Positions 8,330 to 16,579 of a stretch of DNA of 34,329 nt are shown here, in pieces. The notes beneath the pieces were generated by a model that saw only the letters and a list, made by a program, of their open reading frames with translations, was not told where the DNA came from and searched no databases. Both the position numbers and the translations under genes were made by a program. Every line of letters starts with the position of its first letter. Position 1 is the first letter of the stretch. This DNA is from Burkholderiales bacterium (GTDB taxonomy: Bacteria; Pseudomonadota; Gammaproteobacteria; Burkholderiales; Burkholderiaceae_C). The stretch is taken from the NCBI GenBank assembly GCA_013044035.1, contig JABEVE010000088.1, positions 1 through 34,329 on the forward strand, written 5' to 3'.

Positions 8330-9090
8330 CGGGGGCTCTCCCCGCCGTCGGGCTTGGGCGAACGCGCTGCGGCGCGCGCGTCCAGCCACACGCCGACCAG
8401 CACCCCGGCGAACGCCGCGGCCAGCAGCGAAAGTTTGTAGGGCAGATCGCGCGCCAGCAGGGCCACGGCTGCCGCGGAGAGGCTGGCGGCGATGCTCGGC
8501 GCGTCGCGCAGCAAGGGCACGACGATGCCCACGAACGTGGCCACCAGCGCGAACTCCAGCCCGAGATGCGCGAGCGCCGGACTGGCCTGCCCCAGCCACA
8601 CGCCGGCCGCCGTCCAGCCCAGCCAGTTGGCGTACATGATGGCGCCGGAGCCGGCGGTGTACCAGTGCTTGAACGGGGCGCCGTCGTCACGGGCGTAGCG
8701 GTGATACACCACGGCATAGGTTTCGTCGGTGAGCCAGAAGGCCAGCAGCAGGCGCCAGCGCTGCGGCAACCTGGCCACCTGAGGCTGCAGGCTGGCGGAG
8801 TACAGCACATGGCGCAGATTGACCACCAGGGTGGTGAAGACCACGATCAGCCCGCTGGTGCCGCTGCCCAGCAGGCTCAGGGCGATGAACTGCGCCGAGC
8901 CGGCGAAGACCAGGGCCGACATCGCCAGTGCCCCGCTGGAACCTAACGCGCTGCCCGCCGCCAGCGCGCCGAATATCAGCCCGAAGGGCGCGGCGCCCAG
9001 CAGTAGCGGCACGGTGTCGCGTGCTCCGTGCAGGAATTCAAGGCGGCGGTCGGGCCAGACGGGGGGCGGTGTGAGGGTGAAGGAGGCCAT
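8326..9090 (-). CDS. azlC: AzlC-family branched-chain amino acid exporter, large subunit
   Basis: A 254-residue inner-membrane protein. Family marks: '[22 protein letters not shown]' (residues 30-51), '[20 protein letters not shown]' (59-78), '[13 protein letters not shown]', and '[16 protein letters not shown]' in the middle. It works with AzlD, whose gene overlaps its stop. The start at 9090 is the only one in the right place. It follows an AraC-type regulator gene by 95 bp in the same orientation, a common arrangement in which the regulator controls the exporter. Confidence 0.94.
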   Translation of the reverse strand: MASFTLTPPPVWPDRRLEFLHGARDTVPLLLGAAPFGLIFGALAAGSALGSSGALAMSALVFAGSAQFIALSLLGSGTSGLIVVFTTLVVNLRHVLYSASLQPQVARLPQRWRLLLAFWLTDETYAVVYHRYARDDGAPFKHWYTAGSGAIMYANWLGWTAAGVWLGQASPALAHLGLEFALVATFVGIVVPLLRDAPSIAASLSAAAVALLARDLPYKLSLLAAAFAGVLVGVWLDARAAARSPKPDGGESPR

Positions 9091-9185
9091 GCCAGCAGAC
9101 TACGCGGTCTGCGGCGGCAGGTCTTGAACGTTCTTGCGCTGCTGTGCAGATTCCGGCACGCCTTCGGTGCCTGCGCATCTCTGAC

Positions 9186-10055
9186 TCAACTCCGCTTCCC
9201 GCCGCCGCATTCGCCGCGATAAACCCCTGGCGTGACGCCGAACGCACGTTTGAACTGCCGGTGCAGATGCGACTGGTCGGCAAAGCCCAGCGCCGCAGCG
9301 ACCTTCGCCGGAGCTTGCCCACGCCGCAGCAGGGTCTTGGCCTGCGCCAGTCGCCATTGGTTGCGCCAGGCGTGCGGCGGCATGCCGACATCGCGGGCAA
9401 ACACCCGGTTCAAATACCACGGGCTCAAGCCCACGGCGCTGGCCAGATCGGTCAGGCCCAACGTGGCCCCGGCATCGGCACGCAGCAGGTCTTGTGCCCT
9501 GCGCACGGCGCTGGTTTCGCGCCCCGGCTGGCGTGGTGCGAGCCCGGCGTGACGCAGCAGCAAAGCGCCCATGGCCGTGCGCCAGGCGCTGGCGCGATGC
9601 AGGGCGCAGGCCTCGCCATGCAGCAGCAGGTGCAGGTGGTGCAAGACCCGGAACAGCGGTGGGTCGGTGAGCACGGTGTCGCCAAAGGCGGGCGGTGCTG
9701 GCGTCGCGCCCGGCCATTCCGCCATCAGCGCGACTAGCAGTTGCGGCGCGGGATAAAACACGCGGTAGCTCCAGCCCGCGTCGCAGCCGCGCTGCCCGGT
9801 ATGCAAGGCGCCCGGCGGCACGATCACTAGGCTGCCTGCCGGCGCCAGCCAGTCGGCGCGACCGCAGCGAAATTGCTCGGCCCCCCGCTCGATCAGCGCA
9901 ATCACATAGGTGTCGTGCACATGTGGCGCGAAGCGATGCGCCCGGTAGCTGGCCGTGAGCATTTCCATGCCGGCCAGATCTTGGGCGAAGGTGAAGCGTG
10001 CTTGTTCGCGGGTCGAGGCTGTTCGGGGCATGGGTTGAGAACCTGCTGCGGGCAT
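9186..10055 (-). CDS. AraC-family transcriptional regulator, likely of azlCD
   Basis: A 289-residue protein with an N-terminal AraC cupin (residues about 20-150, with 'HRFAPHVHDTYVIALIERG' and 'GSLVIVPPGALHTG') and a C-terminal two-HTH DNA-binding domain (about 185-285). The domain has 'LTDLASAVGLSPWYLNRVFARDVGMPPHAWRNQWRL' and 'VAAALGFADQSHLHRQFKRAFGVTPGVYR'. The second helix-turn-helix signature is intact. The start could be 10055 or 10031; neither has a good Shine-Dalgarno. It probably senses an effector through the cupin and regulates the adjacent azlC-azlD. Confidence 0.92.
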   Translation of the reverse strand: MPAAGSQPMPRTASTREQARFTFAQDLAGMEMLTASYRAHRFAPHVHDTYVIALIERGAEQFRCGRADWLAPAGSLVIVPPGALHTGQRGCDAGWSYRVFYPAPQLLVALMAEWPGATPAPPAFGDTVLTDPPLFRVLHHLHLLLHGEACALHRASAWRTAMGALLLRHAGLAPRQPGRETSAVRRAQDLLRADAGATLGLTDLASAVGLSPWYLNRVFARDVGMPPHAWRNQWRLAQAKTLLRRGQAPAKVAAALGFADQSHLHRQFKRAFGVTPGVYRGECGGGKRS

Positions 10056-10150
10056 GGTGTGCTGCGGACTTCAGCATGCTCGATGGTAGGCCGGTACGCG
10101 CGCCATAAAGGACGAAAATGGAGGTCTTGCACGTCGTATCGAGATGGACC

Positions 10151-10894
10151 ATGAACTCTGTGTTGTTGGTGACGGGCGGCAACCGCGGCATCGGCGCGGC
10201 CACGGCGCTCCGTGCTGCGATGGCGGGCTACGCCGTCTGCCTGAGCTACCGCAGCCATGCCGACGAAGCCGCCGCGATGGTGGCGGAGATCCGCAAACGG
10301 GGCGGCGAAGCCGTCGCGGTGGCTGCCGATGTGGCGGTGGAGGCCGAGGTGTCGCGCCTGTTCGAGCAGGCCGACGCCTTGGGGCCGCTGCGGGCGCTGG
10401 TGAACAACGCCGGCATGCTGGAGCCGCGGGCGCAGGTGGCGGACATGAGCGCGGCGCGGTTGACGCGGGTGTTCGCGGTCAACGTCATCGGCAGTTTTCT
10501 GTGCGCGCGCGAAGCGGTGCGTCGCATGTCCACGCGGCAGGGCGGCGCGGGCGGGGCCATCGTCAATGTCTCGTCCGCCGCAGCGCGACTGGGCTCTCCC
10601 GGCGAGTATGTGGATTACGCCGCGTCGAAGGGGGCGATCGATACCTTCACCATCGGCCTGGCGAAGGAAGTGGCGGCCGAGGGCATTCGCGTCAACGCGG
10701 TGCGTCCCGGCGTCATCCACACCGCCATCCATGCCAGCGGCGGCGAGCCTGACCGGGTCGAGCGGGTGAAGGCCTCGGTGCCGATGCAGCGCGGCGGCCA
10801 GCCCGACGAGGTGGCACAGGCCATCATCTGGCTGCTGTCCGACGCGGCTTCGTACTGCACCGGCAGCCTGCTCGACATCAGCGGTGGACGCTGA
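10151..10894 (+). CDS. Short-chain dehydrogenase/reductase (classical SDR)
   Basis: A 247-residue Rossmann oxidoreductase. The nucleotide motif is TGGNRGIG (residues 8-15), with NNAG at 85-88, Ser141/142 in 'NVSSAA', Tyr156 and Lys160 in 'YAASKG', and 'IRVNAVRPGVIHT' after it. This is the standard catalytic set, and length is normal. Arg34 in 'LSYRSHADEA' suggests NADP(H) preference. The substrate is not predictable. The start at 10151 places the glycine motif at the usual distance; an ATG at 10118 with AAGGA upstream would add 11 residues and remains possible. The PaiB-type gene follows 17 bp later, so they are probably co-transcribed. Confidence 0.93.
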   Translation: MNSVLLVTGGNRGIGAATALRAAMAGYAVCLSYRSHADEAAAMVAEIRKRGGEAVAVAADVAVEAEVSRLFEQADALGPLRALVNNAGMLEPRAQVADMSAARLTRVFAVNVIGSFLCAREAVRRMSTRQGGAGGAIVNVSSAAARLGSPGEYVDYAASKGAIDTFTIGLAKEVAAEGIRVNAVRPGVIHTAIHASGGEPDRVERVKASVPMQRGGQPDEVAQAIIWLLSDAASYCTGSLLDISGGR

Positions 10895-10911
10895 CCTCAC
10901 GGAGACAAACC

Positions 10912-11562
10912 ATGTATATGCCCTCGCATTTCGCGCAACCTGACGCGCCGGCCCTGCAGGCCTTGATGCGCGACCATCCGCTCGCGACCCTCATCACCCA
11001 CGGCGCGCAGGGGCTGGACGCCAACCCGGTGCCGCTGCTGTGGCTGGACGACGGCTCGGCGCACGGCCTGTTGCGCGGCCACGTGGCGCGGGCCAACCCG
11101 GTGTGGCGCGACACGCCGCAGGGCAGCGAGGTGCTGGCCGTGTTTCACGGCGCCGATGCTTACATCAGCCCGAACTGGTACGCCACCAAGCGCGAAACCG
11201 GCAAGGTGGTGCCGACCTGGAACTACACCGTGGTGCACGCGCGCGGGCCGCTGCGGGTGGTGGACGATGTGGCCTGGCTGCGTGAACTGGTGACGGCGCT
11301 GACCCGCACCCACGAGGCCGCGCAGCCCCGGGCCTGGGCGGTGGACGATGCGCCACCCGACTACATCGAGCGCATGCTGGGCGCCATCGTCGGCATCGAG
11401 CTGCCGCTCACCAGCCTGCAGGGCAAGTGGAAGGCGAGCCAGAACCAGCCCGCCGAGAACCGCGAGGGCGTCGTGGCCGGCCTGCGGCAACGCGGCGGCC
11501 CGAGCGATCTGGCCATGGCCGAGATGGTGGTGCGACCGCGGGTGGCGGACCCGGTCAGGTGA
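10912..11562 (+). CDS. FMN-binding PaiB-family protein
   Basis: A 216-residue protein beginning 'MYMPSHFAQPD', the PaiB signature start. It also has 'HPLATLITHG', 'HVARANP', 'AVFHGADAYISPNWYATK', 'VPTWNYTVVHARG' and 'LQGKWKASQNQP', all diagnostic of the FMN-binding negative regulator family with a split-barrel flavin fold. In Bacillus PaiB was linked to repression of sporulation and protease genes; in proteobacteria the role is unclear and an FMN-dependent enzyme is equally likely. A GGAG ribosome site precedes the ATG. Its last 8 bp overlap the 3' end of the convergent response regulator. Confidence 0.92.
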   Translation: MYMPSHFAQPDAPALQALMRDHPLATLITHGAQGLDANPVPLLWLDDGSAHGLLRGHVARANPVWRDTPQGSEVLAVFHGADAYISPNWYATKRETGKVVPTWNYTVVHARGPLRVVDDVAWLRELVTALTRTHEAAQPRAWAVDDAPPDYIERMLGAIVGIELPLTSLQGKWKASQNQPAENREGVVAGLRQRGGPSDLAMAEMVVRPRVADPVR

Positions 11563-12196
11563 TGAGCCCCTGGTGCATGGCGTAGCGCACCAGATCGGCG
11601 TCCTTGTCCAACCCCAGTTTGGCCATGAGCCGGGTTTTGTGGGTGCTCACGGTCTTGCCGCTGATGTGCAATTCCTCGGCAATGCCGTTGACGCTGCTGC
11701 CTTGCGCCAGTCGCATGAAGACTTGCATTTCACGGTCGGACAGGCGCAGGTGCGGCGCCTCGGTGCTGCCGCCGTCGTCGAGATGGGTGGCGAGCTGATC
11801 GGCCACCACGGCGGTGAGATAGCGCCCGCCACGCGCCACCTTGCGGATGGCCTCGATCACGATTTCCGGGCTGCAGCCCTTGGTCAGGTAACCCGCCGCG
11901 CCATTGCGCAAGGCGCGCAGGGCGAACTGCTGCTCGGGGTGCATGCTGAGGATGAGCACCGGCAGGCCCGGCTTGACGAGCTTGATGCGCTTGAGCAAAT
12001 CCAGGCCGTTGCCGTCGGGCATGGACAAGTCCAGCAGCACCACGCTCCAGTCCTCCTCGCGCATGCGCTGCAGCGCCTGTCCGGGGTCGGCGCACCAGGC
12101 AGCTTCAATGGAGTTGGCCTGCAGAAAGCGCGCCACGCTTTCGGCCAGCAAGGCATGGTCGTCGACGATGAGCACGCGCAGGCTGAGCTTAAGCAT
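11555..12196 (-). CDS. NarL/FixJ-type response regulator
   Basis: A 213-residue protein with an N-terminal receiver (about residues 6-125; acidic pair Asp12/Asp13, phosphoacceptor Asp56 in 'VVLLDLSMPD', Lys in 'GYLTKG') and a C-terminal LuxR-type HTH (about 148-210; 'LSDREMQVFMRLAQGSSVNGIAEELHISGKTVSTHKTRLMAKLGL'). Its start overlaps the histidine kinase stop (12189-12196), so the pair is translationally coupled. It is convergent with the PaiB-type gene, overlapping by 8 bp. The signal and target genes are unknown. Confidence 0.95.
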   Translation of the reverse strand: MLKLSLRVLIVDDHALLAESVARFLQANSIEAAWCADPGQALQRMREEDWSVVLLDLSMPDGNGLDLLKRIKLVKPGLPVLILSMHPEQQFALRALRNGAAGYLTKGCSPEIVIEAIRKVARGGRYLTAVVADQLATHLDDGGSTEAPHLRLSDREMQVFMRLAQGSSVNGIAEELHISGKTVSTHKTRLMAKLGLDKDADLVRYAMHQGLIT

Positions 12197-13325
12197 GGCT
12201 GGGCTCCTGCGGCGGCAGGCAGACGCGGATCATGGCGCCGCCTTCGGGCGCCGGCCCGTGGCTGAAGCTGCCGCCCATCAGCAACGCACGCTCGCGCATG
12301 CCGCGCAGGCCGTAGGTCGGGCGCTGTGCGAGGGTGGCGGATTCCGTCTGCGGCACGCCGAAACCCCGGCCGTCGTCGCGCACTTCGAGGCAAAGGCCAT
12401 CGGGCTCCTCGACCAACTTCAGCCAGGCCTGGCCGGCCTGGGCATGGCGGGCGATATTGGTCAGTGCCTCCTGGGCGATGCGAAAGATCTCGGTGGCCAT
12501 GAGTTCGTCGACCGTCGCCTGCACCCGCGCACTGCAATGCAGGCGTATGCCGTAGCGCGCGCGGTGCTGATCGGTCAGCCAGCGCAGCGCCGGCTCCAGG
12601 CCGAGGTCCAGCACGCTGGGGCGTAATTCGGCGGCGACCCGGCGGCCGGCATCGGCGGCGGCGTCGATCAACCGGTCCATGCTGTCGAACAACTGCGCAT
12701 GCGCTGCGCTCACGGGCTTGCGCAGCAGATGGTGCAACGAGGCCAGATCCATCTTCAGCGCCGTCAGCACCTGGCCGAGGTCGTCGTGCAGGTCGCGCGC
12801 CAGGCGTGCCCGCTCCAGCTCGCGCACCGACTCCAGCCGCACCGCCATGTTGCGCAGTTCGGCCGAGCGGTCGCGCAACTGGCTCTCGCGCCGGTGGCTC
12901 AGGCTCACATTGAGCATGATGCCCGCCGATTCGGCCTGCAGCGGCCCCAGCAGCCGGGTCTGCGCGCGGATGTTGACCCACTTCGGCCCGTAAGGGGTGC
13001 GCAGCCGGCCCTCCCAGTTCCAGATGCCACTGACGCCGCTGCCCTGCAGCGTGGTGTGGAACGCCGCCAGGTCGCGCGTGTCGATCAGGCTGAGGAATCC
13101 GCCGTCCCGCGCATTCAGCCCGGCGCCATCGAGGCCGCAGACCGCCTGGCAGCCGGCGCTGGCTTCGGTGAAGCGCAGTTGGTCGCCGGCATGCTCCAGG
13201 CAAAAGACGAAGCCGGGCAGGCGATCGATCAACTGGCGCGCCGCGGGCTGAGGCGCAGCTTCAGGTGCCGGCTTGCCCGGCGCGGTTGTCGCTGGAGTCG
13301 GCGAAGTGCGTGGGGGTGCAGGCAT
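12189..13325 (-). CDS. PAS-containing HisKA_3 sensor histidine kinase
   Basis: A 378-residue cytoplasmic kinase with no membrane segment. A PAS-like domain occupies about residues 30-145, a coiled linker leads to the NarX-type dimerisation box 'ERARLARDLHDDLGQ' with His180, and an HATPase_c domain spans about 270-375 ('IAQEALTNIARHA' N-box, 'VRDDGRGFG' G1, 'YGLRGMRERA' G2). The start at 13325 is chosen because the earlier part of the frame (to 13400) is Cys/Arg-rich and unlike the family. The PAS sensor and lack of a transmembrane region imply a cytoplasmic or redox cue. It is paired with the NarL-type regulator just downstream. Confidence 0.9.
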   Translation of the reverse strand: MPAPPRTSPTPATTAPGKPAPEAAPQPAARQLIDRLPGFVFCLEHAGDQLRFTEASAGCQAVCGLDGAGLNARDGGFLSLIDTRDLAAFHTTLQGSGVSGIWNWEGRLRTPYGPKWVNIRAQTRLLGPLQAESAGIMLNVSLSHRRESQLRDRSAELRNMAVRLESVRELERARLARDLHDDLGQVLTALKMDLASLHHLLRKPVSAAHAQLFDSMDRLIDAAADAGRRVAAELRPSVLDLGLEPALRWLTDQHRARYGIRLHCSARVQATVDELMATEIFRIAQEALTNIARHAQAGQAWLKLVEEPDGLCLEVRDDGRGFGVPQTESATLAQRPTYGLRGMRERALLMGGSFSHGPAPEGGAMIRVCLPPQEPSHA

Positions 13326-13506
13326 GGTGTCAGGCCCGGGCCAAGACCTTGCAATCAGGCCGGCCGGGCATCGGCGGCGGCAGCGCGAGCAGGGGCACAA
13401 ATGCCGGCGTCAACGCATCGGCACACGCAACGGTTGGCCTCTGCGGGTGGCGGGCAACGGCTTGGCATGGGCGCTTCGAACTTGGGTGGCGGTAGGCAGC
13501 TGACAT

Positions 13507-13523
13507 CGCAGTCTCAGACTGCG
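13507..13523. promoter_or_regulatory. Perfect 17-bp palindrome, candidate operator
   Basis: CGCAGTCT and AGACTGCG flank a single C, giving 8+1+8 perfect symmetry, 182 bp upstream of the kinase start and 227 bp before the plus-strand exported protein. Such a tight loop fits a DNA operator better than an RNA hairpin. It may bind the adjacent response regulator, but this is inference. Confidence 0.4.
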
Positions 13524-13572
13524 GGGATTGTCGAGCGCCCGGCCTCGGGAACCCATCCCGCAATCGTGGGTT

Positions 13573-13588
13573 GTCAGGAAATTCTGAC
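13573..13588. promoter_or_regulatory. 16-bp inverted repeat GTCAG-N6-CTGAC
   Basis: GTCAG and CTGAC flank GAAATT. It is 50 bp from the 13507 palindrome in the same gap and shares its CAG/CTG-type arms. It is a possible second operator with no assigned binder. Confidence 0.3.
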
Positions 13589-13749
13589 GCGCGATTCAGT
13601 CTACGGCTGACGGTTGCATTCTGAAACCTCCGATGGAGCATCCCGGGTGCGGCAACCAGAATGCAGTCATCGTGATCCGGCAATCCTTCACACCTTGAGG
13701 CCCGGTTTGCGGCTTTTGTCACCCAGCAGCCGATTCTGGAGCACAGCGC

Positions 13750-14346
13750 GTGAAAACCTGGCGTGTCGCCGCCGTGGCAATTGTTGGTGCAGGGCTCTGG
13801 GGCGCCGGCAGCAGCCATGCCCTGGCCTCGGTGCGCATGGTGGTGAACAGCAAGCGTTGCGTCCCTCAGGAGAACCAGGAGAAGACCCAAACCGGCCGTC
13901 CGGTGCAGCATCCGCAGCCGCTGGTGTGGCGGCCTTTCGCAGATGCACATCTCTGGAGCGCCGCTTTGCGTTGGACTCACGGGATCGCGAGCAGCAACCC
14001 ATGGTCAGCCATCGGTCTGCCGTTGCAACGCCCCGGTGCCGGCAACGCCACGGCCGGACGGTTGACGGCGGAGGCTCAAGGGGGCAACAGCGTTGCGTTT
14101 TCAAACCTCGCCGGGTCTTCCAGCCCGGACTGGAGCGGCAAAAGCCCAGCCCAAGGCTGGCAGTTCCGGAGCGACATCGAAGTGGCCTACCCAGGGCAGC
14201 TCGACGTGGCCGCAGTTGGCGAAGGCGCTTTGGGCGCATCGGGGCCCTCCGGGGTGACTCAAGCCGCGCAGGCGGCGTACTTGGGTGCATCGAGTCGATC
14301 TCGGGAATATCCGGTTCTCCAGGTCGCCATGGCCTACCGGTTCTGA
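13750..14346 (+). CDS. Exported protein of unknown function
   Basis: A 198-residue protein starting at GTG 13750, 8 nt after a GGAG. It has a clear signal peptide ('MKTWRVAAVAIVGAGLWGAGSSHALA', cut near residue 26). The mature part has 'VWRPFADAHLWSAALRW', Ser/Gly/Ala-rich stretches, and ends '..VLQVAMAYRF', with the C-terminal Phe and alternating pattern seen in outer-membrane beta-barrel strands. I do not recognise the family. A periplasmic or outer-membrane site is inferred. A T-run hairpin follows the stop. Confidence 0.6.
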   Translation: MKTWRVAAVAIVGAGLWGAGSSHALASVRMVVNSKRCVPQENQEKTQTGRPVQHPQPLVWRPFADAHLWSAALRWTHGIASSNPWSAIGLPLQRPGAGNATAGRLTAEAQGGNSVAFSNLAGSSSPDWSGKSPAQGWQFRSDIEVAYPGQLDVAAVGEGALGASGPSGVTQAAQAAYLGASSRSREYPVLQVAMAYRF

Positions 14347-14347
14347 G

Positions 14348-14376
14348 CGGCCCCGCAAGGATCGCCGGTCTTTTTT
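14348..14376 (+). terminator. Imperfect hairpin followed by T6
   Basis: CGGC (14348-14351) pairs with GCCG (14364-14367), with an inner CC/GG, and GTC-TTTTTT follows at 14368-14376. It starts 2 nt after the exported protein stop. The stem is short and bulged, but the T-run supports a terminator. Confidence 0.45.
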
Positions 14377-14411
14377 GATTTGCAGGATTTGCATTTGTGG
14401 ATTGGATGACT

Positions 14412-16547
14412 ATGAATACCCACGCATTAACGACAGCCGCCCTGGCGGGTTTCCTTGCCCTGACCTTGACCGGTTGCGGCGGAGGTTCGGGCGGCATGGC
14501 CAGTGCCGCAGGCTCTTCGAGCACGAGCACGCTTGCGGCAACCGGGGTCATTCCCTGCAAACCCACCGTGAGCAATGCGTCGACTTGCACCATGAGTTCA
14601 GCGGACATTGGTGCTGCGACGATATCAGGCATGGCCACCGCTTCGACGACAACCACCACTGCGGCGCAGACGGCGATCGGTTCAGGCAGCAACTTCCCAG
14701 CGCCCGTTCCCTCCAGCTTCCAGTCCATCGCCACTCCCTGGCAAGTGTGGAGCCCCAGCACGCCGGTGACGCCGCCGTCGGCGACGGGCAAGACCTACTA
14801 CGTCAGTCCCACGGGCAGCGACAGCAACAATGGCACGTCGTTGGCGACGGCTTTTGCCACCCCCCAACATGCGGCCGATCTTGTGCAGGCGGGCGACACC
14901 GTCTTGATCGCGGCCGGGACTTACCACGGCACCATCAATCTGATCAACGGTGCCAGTGGCGTGGCCGGCAAGCCCATCACCTTCGGCTCCTACGGCAATG
15001 GACCCGTCATCATTGACGCTTCTCCCGTCATCGCAGCAAGCGCCTGGAGGCAGGTTTCCGGCTCGGTCTGGCAGGCGCCATTTGGTGTGACCCCCGACGC
15101 TGTCGTGGTCAACAATGTGCCCCTCAGGCCGGCGCTCTCGGCGGCGTACCAGGCCACCTCGTCCCCCCCGCCCACCGACGCCAGTCTCGTGACCTCGGGC
15201 TCAGGACTCTGGGCCTACAACTCCGGTGTGCTGAGCGTGGACTTCGGCGCTGTCACGCCTGCGGCGGCCAATCTCGTCATTCCGGTCCAATCCAACCCGA
15301 ATCCGATTTATTGGTTCAACAAGAACTATCTCGTCTTCAATGGCTTGACCGCGCAAGGCTCGGGGGCCGGCGGCATCTGGGGGTACGGCAGCAACATCAT
15401 CGTGAGTAACTGCAACGCGCAGTTCAACGACAAGGCCGGCATCAACTTCATGGCCATCGGCGGCGACGGCGCTAACAACGCCAACAACCAGGCGCTTTAC
15501 AACCGCGTGTACCAGAACGCCATGCTCAACTGGCCGCGCGGCAACAACGGCTTCGCTTCGTCCGGCGGCGGATGGAGCGGTGGCCTGGTGTTCACCAGCA
15601 GTCTCAATGGCCTGGCTCGTGGCAATGTGGTCTACGACAACGGCGGCGAAGGCATCATCTCTTACGGCAGCGCCCCGGGCGTGCAAACCGGGGGTACGGT
15701 GTTCGAGCAAAACGTGTCGATGGACAACTGGTCGGCCAACATGTACTTCGACAACCAGCCCAACGATGTTGCGCGCAGGAACATCTTGTACTTCAGCGGC
15801 TACAAGCAGAGCGACTGGATTCACCCCTACGATCCCAATGTCTACCCCTGGAACACGATGTACAAGTTCAACGCCGGCCTTTCCATCGGCGATGAATGCG
15901 GCTCGTCCGGGGCCAACCCCTGCACGGCCAATCTGGCCAACACGCAGATCTACAACAACCTGATCGTCGGGTTCCGGGTGGGTCTTGCCGAGTACTGGGA
16001 AGGCAATGCCATGCTCACCAGCAGCAGCCAGCATGGGCTGAAAAATACGCTGATCGCCAACAACACCATCGTCATGCCACCGACGACGCCGCCCGGCACG
16101 TACGCAATCGGGATGTATCTGTGGAACAACGGCACCAACAACTTCAACAGCCAAGTCGTCAACAACCTCATCGTCGGCTTCGACAAGACCGAGCCGGTGA
16201 TCTGGTACCAGGGCGCTGGAGCCGACCCAGGCGTGAGCATCAACCACAACGCCTATTGGAACGCGGGCTATGCCAACACCTTCAACCTGGGCTTCAATCA
16301 GGTGGCGAACGACACGTTTGCGCAGTGGCAGGCCGCATCCGGTAACGACGCGCAGGGCCTGTTCGGCAACCCGATGCTGACCAACCTGGGCGCGCTGGGC
16401 AATCCCAGCGCCGCTCCGTACAGCTATCTCAACGCGGTTCCCGCCGGGGGCTCTCCGCTGCTGGGCCAAGGGCAGCCCCTGGCGGCCTTCTCGACGAACC
16501 TGGCGGGTGCCGTGCGCACGGGCGCCTGGTCGATCGGGGCCTTCTGA
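14412..16547 (+). CDS. Parallel beta-helix surface lipoprotein (DUF1565-like)
   Basis: A 711-residue protein with a lipoprotein signal: hydrophobic stretch and lipobox LTGC with Cys22, followed by Gly/Ser-rich linker. After a low-complexity Ser/Thr/Ala region, 'KTYYVSPTGSDSNNGTSLATAFATPQHAADLVQAGDTVLI' is the classic start of DUF1565/right-handed beta-helix proteins. The rest is rich in Asn and short beta-coil turns (N-N-x-x pattern) typical of pectate-lyase-like helices. It is probably a polysaccharide-binding or -cleaving protein anchored to the outer membrane; catalytic residues were not assigned. The start may instead be GTG 14397 (AGGA at 14384-14387) or ATG 14406. Confidence 0.82.
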   Translation: MNTHALTTAALAGFLALTLTGCGGGSGGMASAAGSSSTSTLAATGVIPCKPTVSNASTCTMSSADIGAATISGMATASTTTTTAAQTAIGSGSNFPAPVPSSFQSIATPWQVWSPSTPVTPPSATGKTYYVSPTGSDSNNGTSLATAFATPQHAADLVQAGDTVLIAAGTYHGTINLINGASGVAGKPITFGSYGNGPVIIDASPVIAASAWRQVSGSVWQAPFGVTPDAVVVNNVPLRPALSAAYQATSSPPPTDASLVTSGSGLWAYNSGVLSVDFGAVTPAAANLVIPVQSNPNPIYWFNKNYLVFNGLTAQGSGAGGIWGYGSNIIVSNCNAQFNDKAGINFMAIGGDGANNANNQALYNRVYQNAMLNWPRGNNGFASSGGGWSGGLVFTSSLNGLARGNVVYDNGGEGIISYGSAPGVQTGGTVFEQNVSMDNWSANMYFDNQPNDVARRNILYFSGYKQSDWIHPYDPNVYPWNTMYKFNAGLSIGDECGSSGANPCTANLANTQIYNNLIVGFRVGLAEYWEGNAMLTSSSQHGLKNTLIANNTIVMPPTTPPGTYAIGMYLWNNGTNNFNSQVVNNLIVGFDKTEPVIWYQGAGADPGVSINHNAYWNAGYANTFNLGFNQVANDTFAQWQAASGNDAQGLFGNPMLTNLGALGNPSAAPYSYLNAVPAGGSPLLGQGQPLAAFSTNLAGAVRTGAWSIGAF

Positions 16548-16579
16548 CGCTCTCGCGCCTCACCCCTCTCCTGCCCACC

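Larger units (their letters stand above)
13326..13749. other. 424-bp gene-free gap with two palindromes
   Basis: This is the divergent control region between the kinase (minus) and an exported protein gene (plus). No convincing coding region is seen on either strand. Two inverted repeats stand out at 13507-13523 and 13573-13588 and are listed separately. A GGAG at 13738-13741 serves the GTG at 13750. Confidence 0.5.

Noticed and set aside
13688-14791. 367-codon minus-strand frame over the exported protein and beta-helix start
   Set aside because: It crosses two plus-strand genes with signal peptides and ribosome sites; composition is shadow-like.
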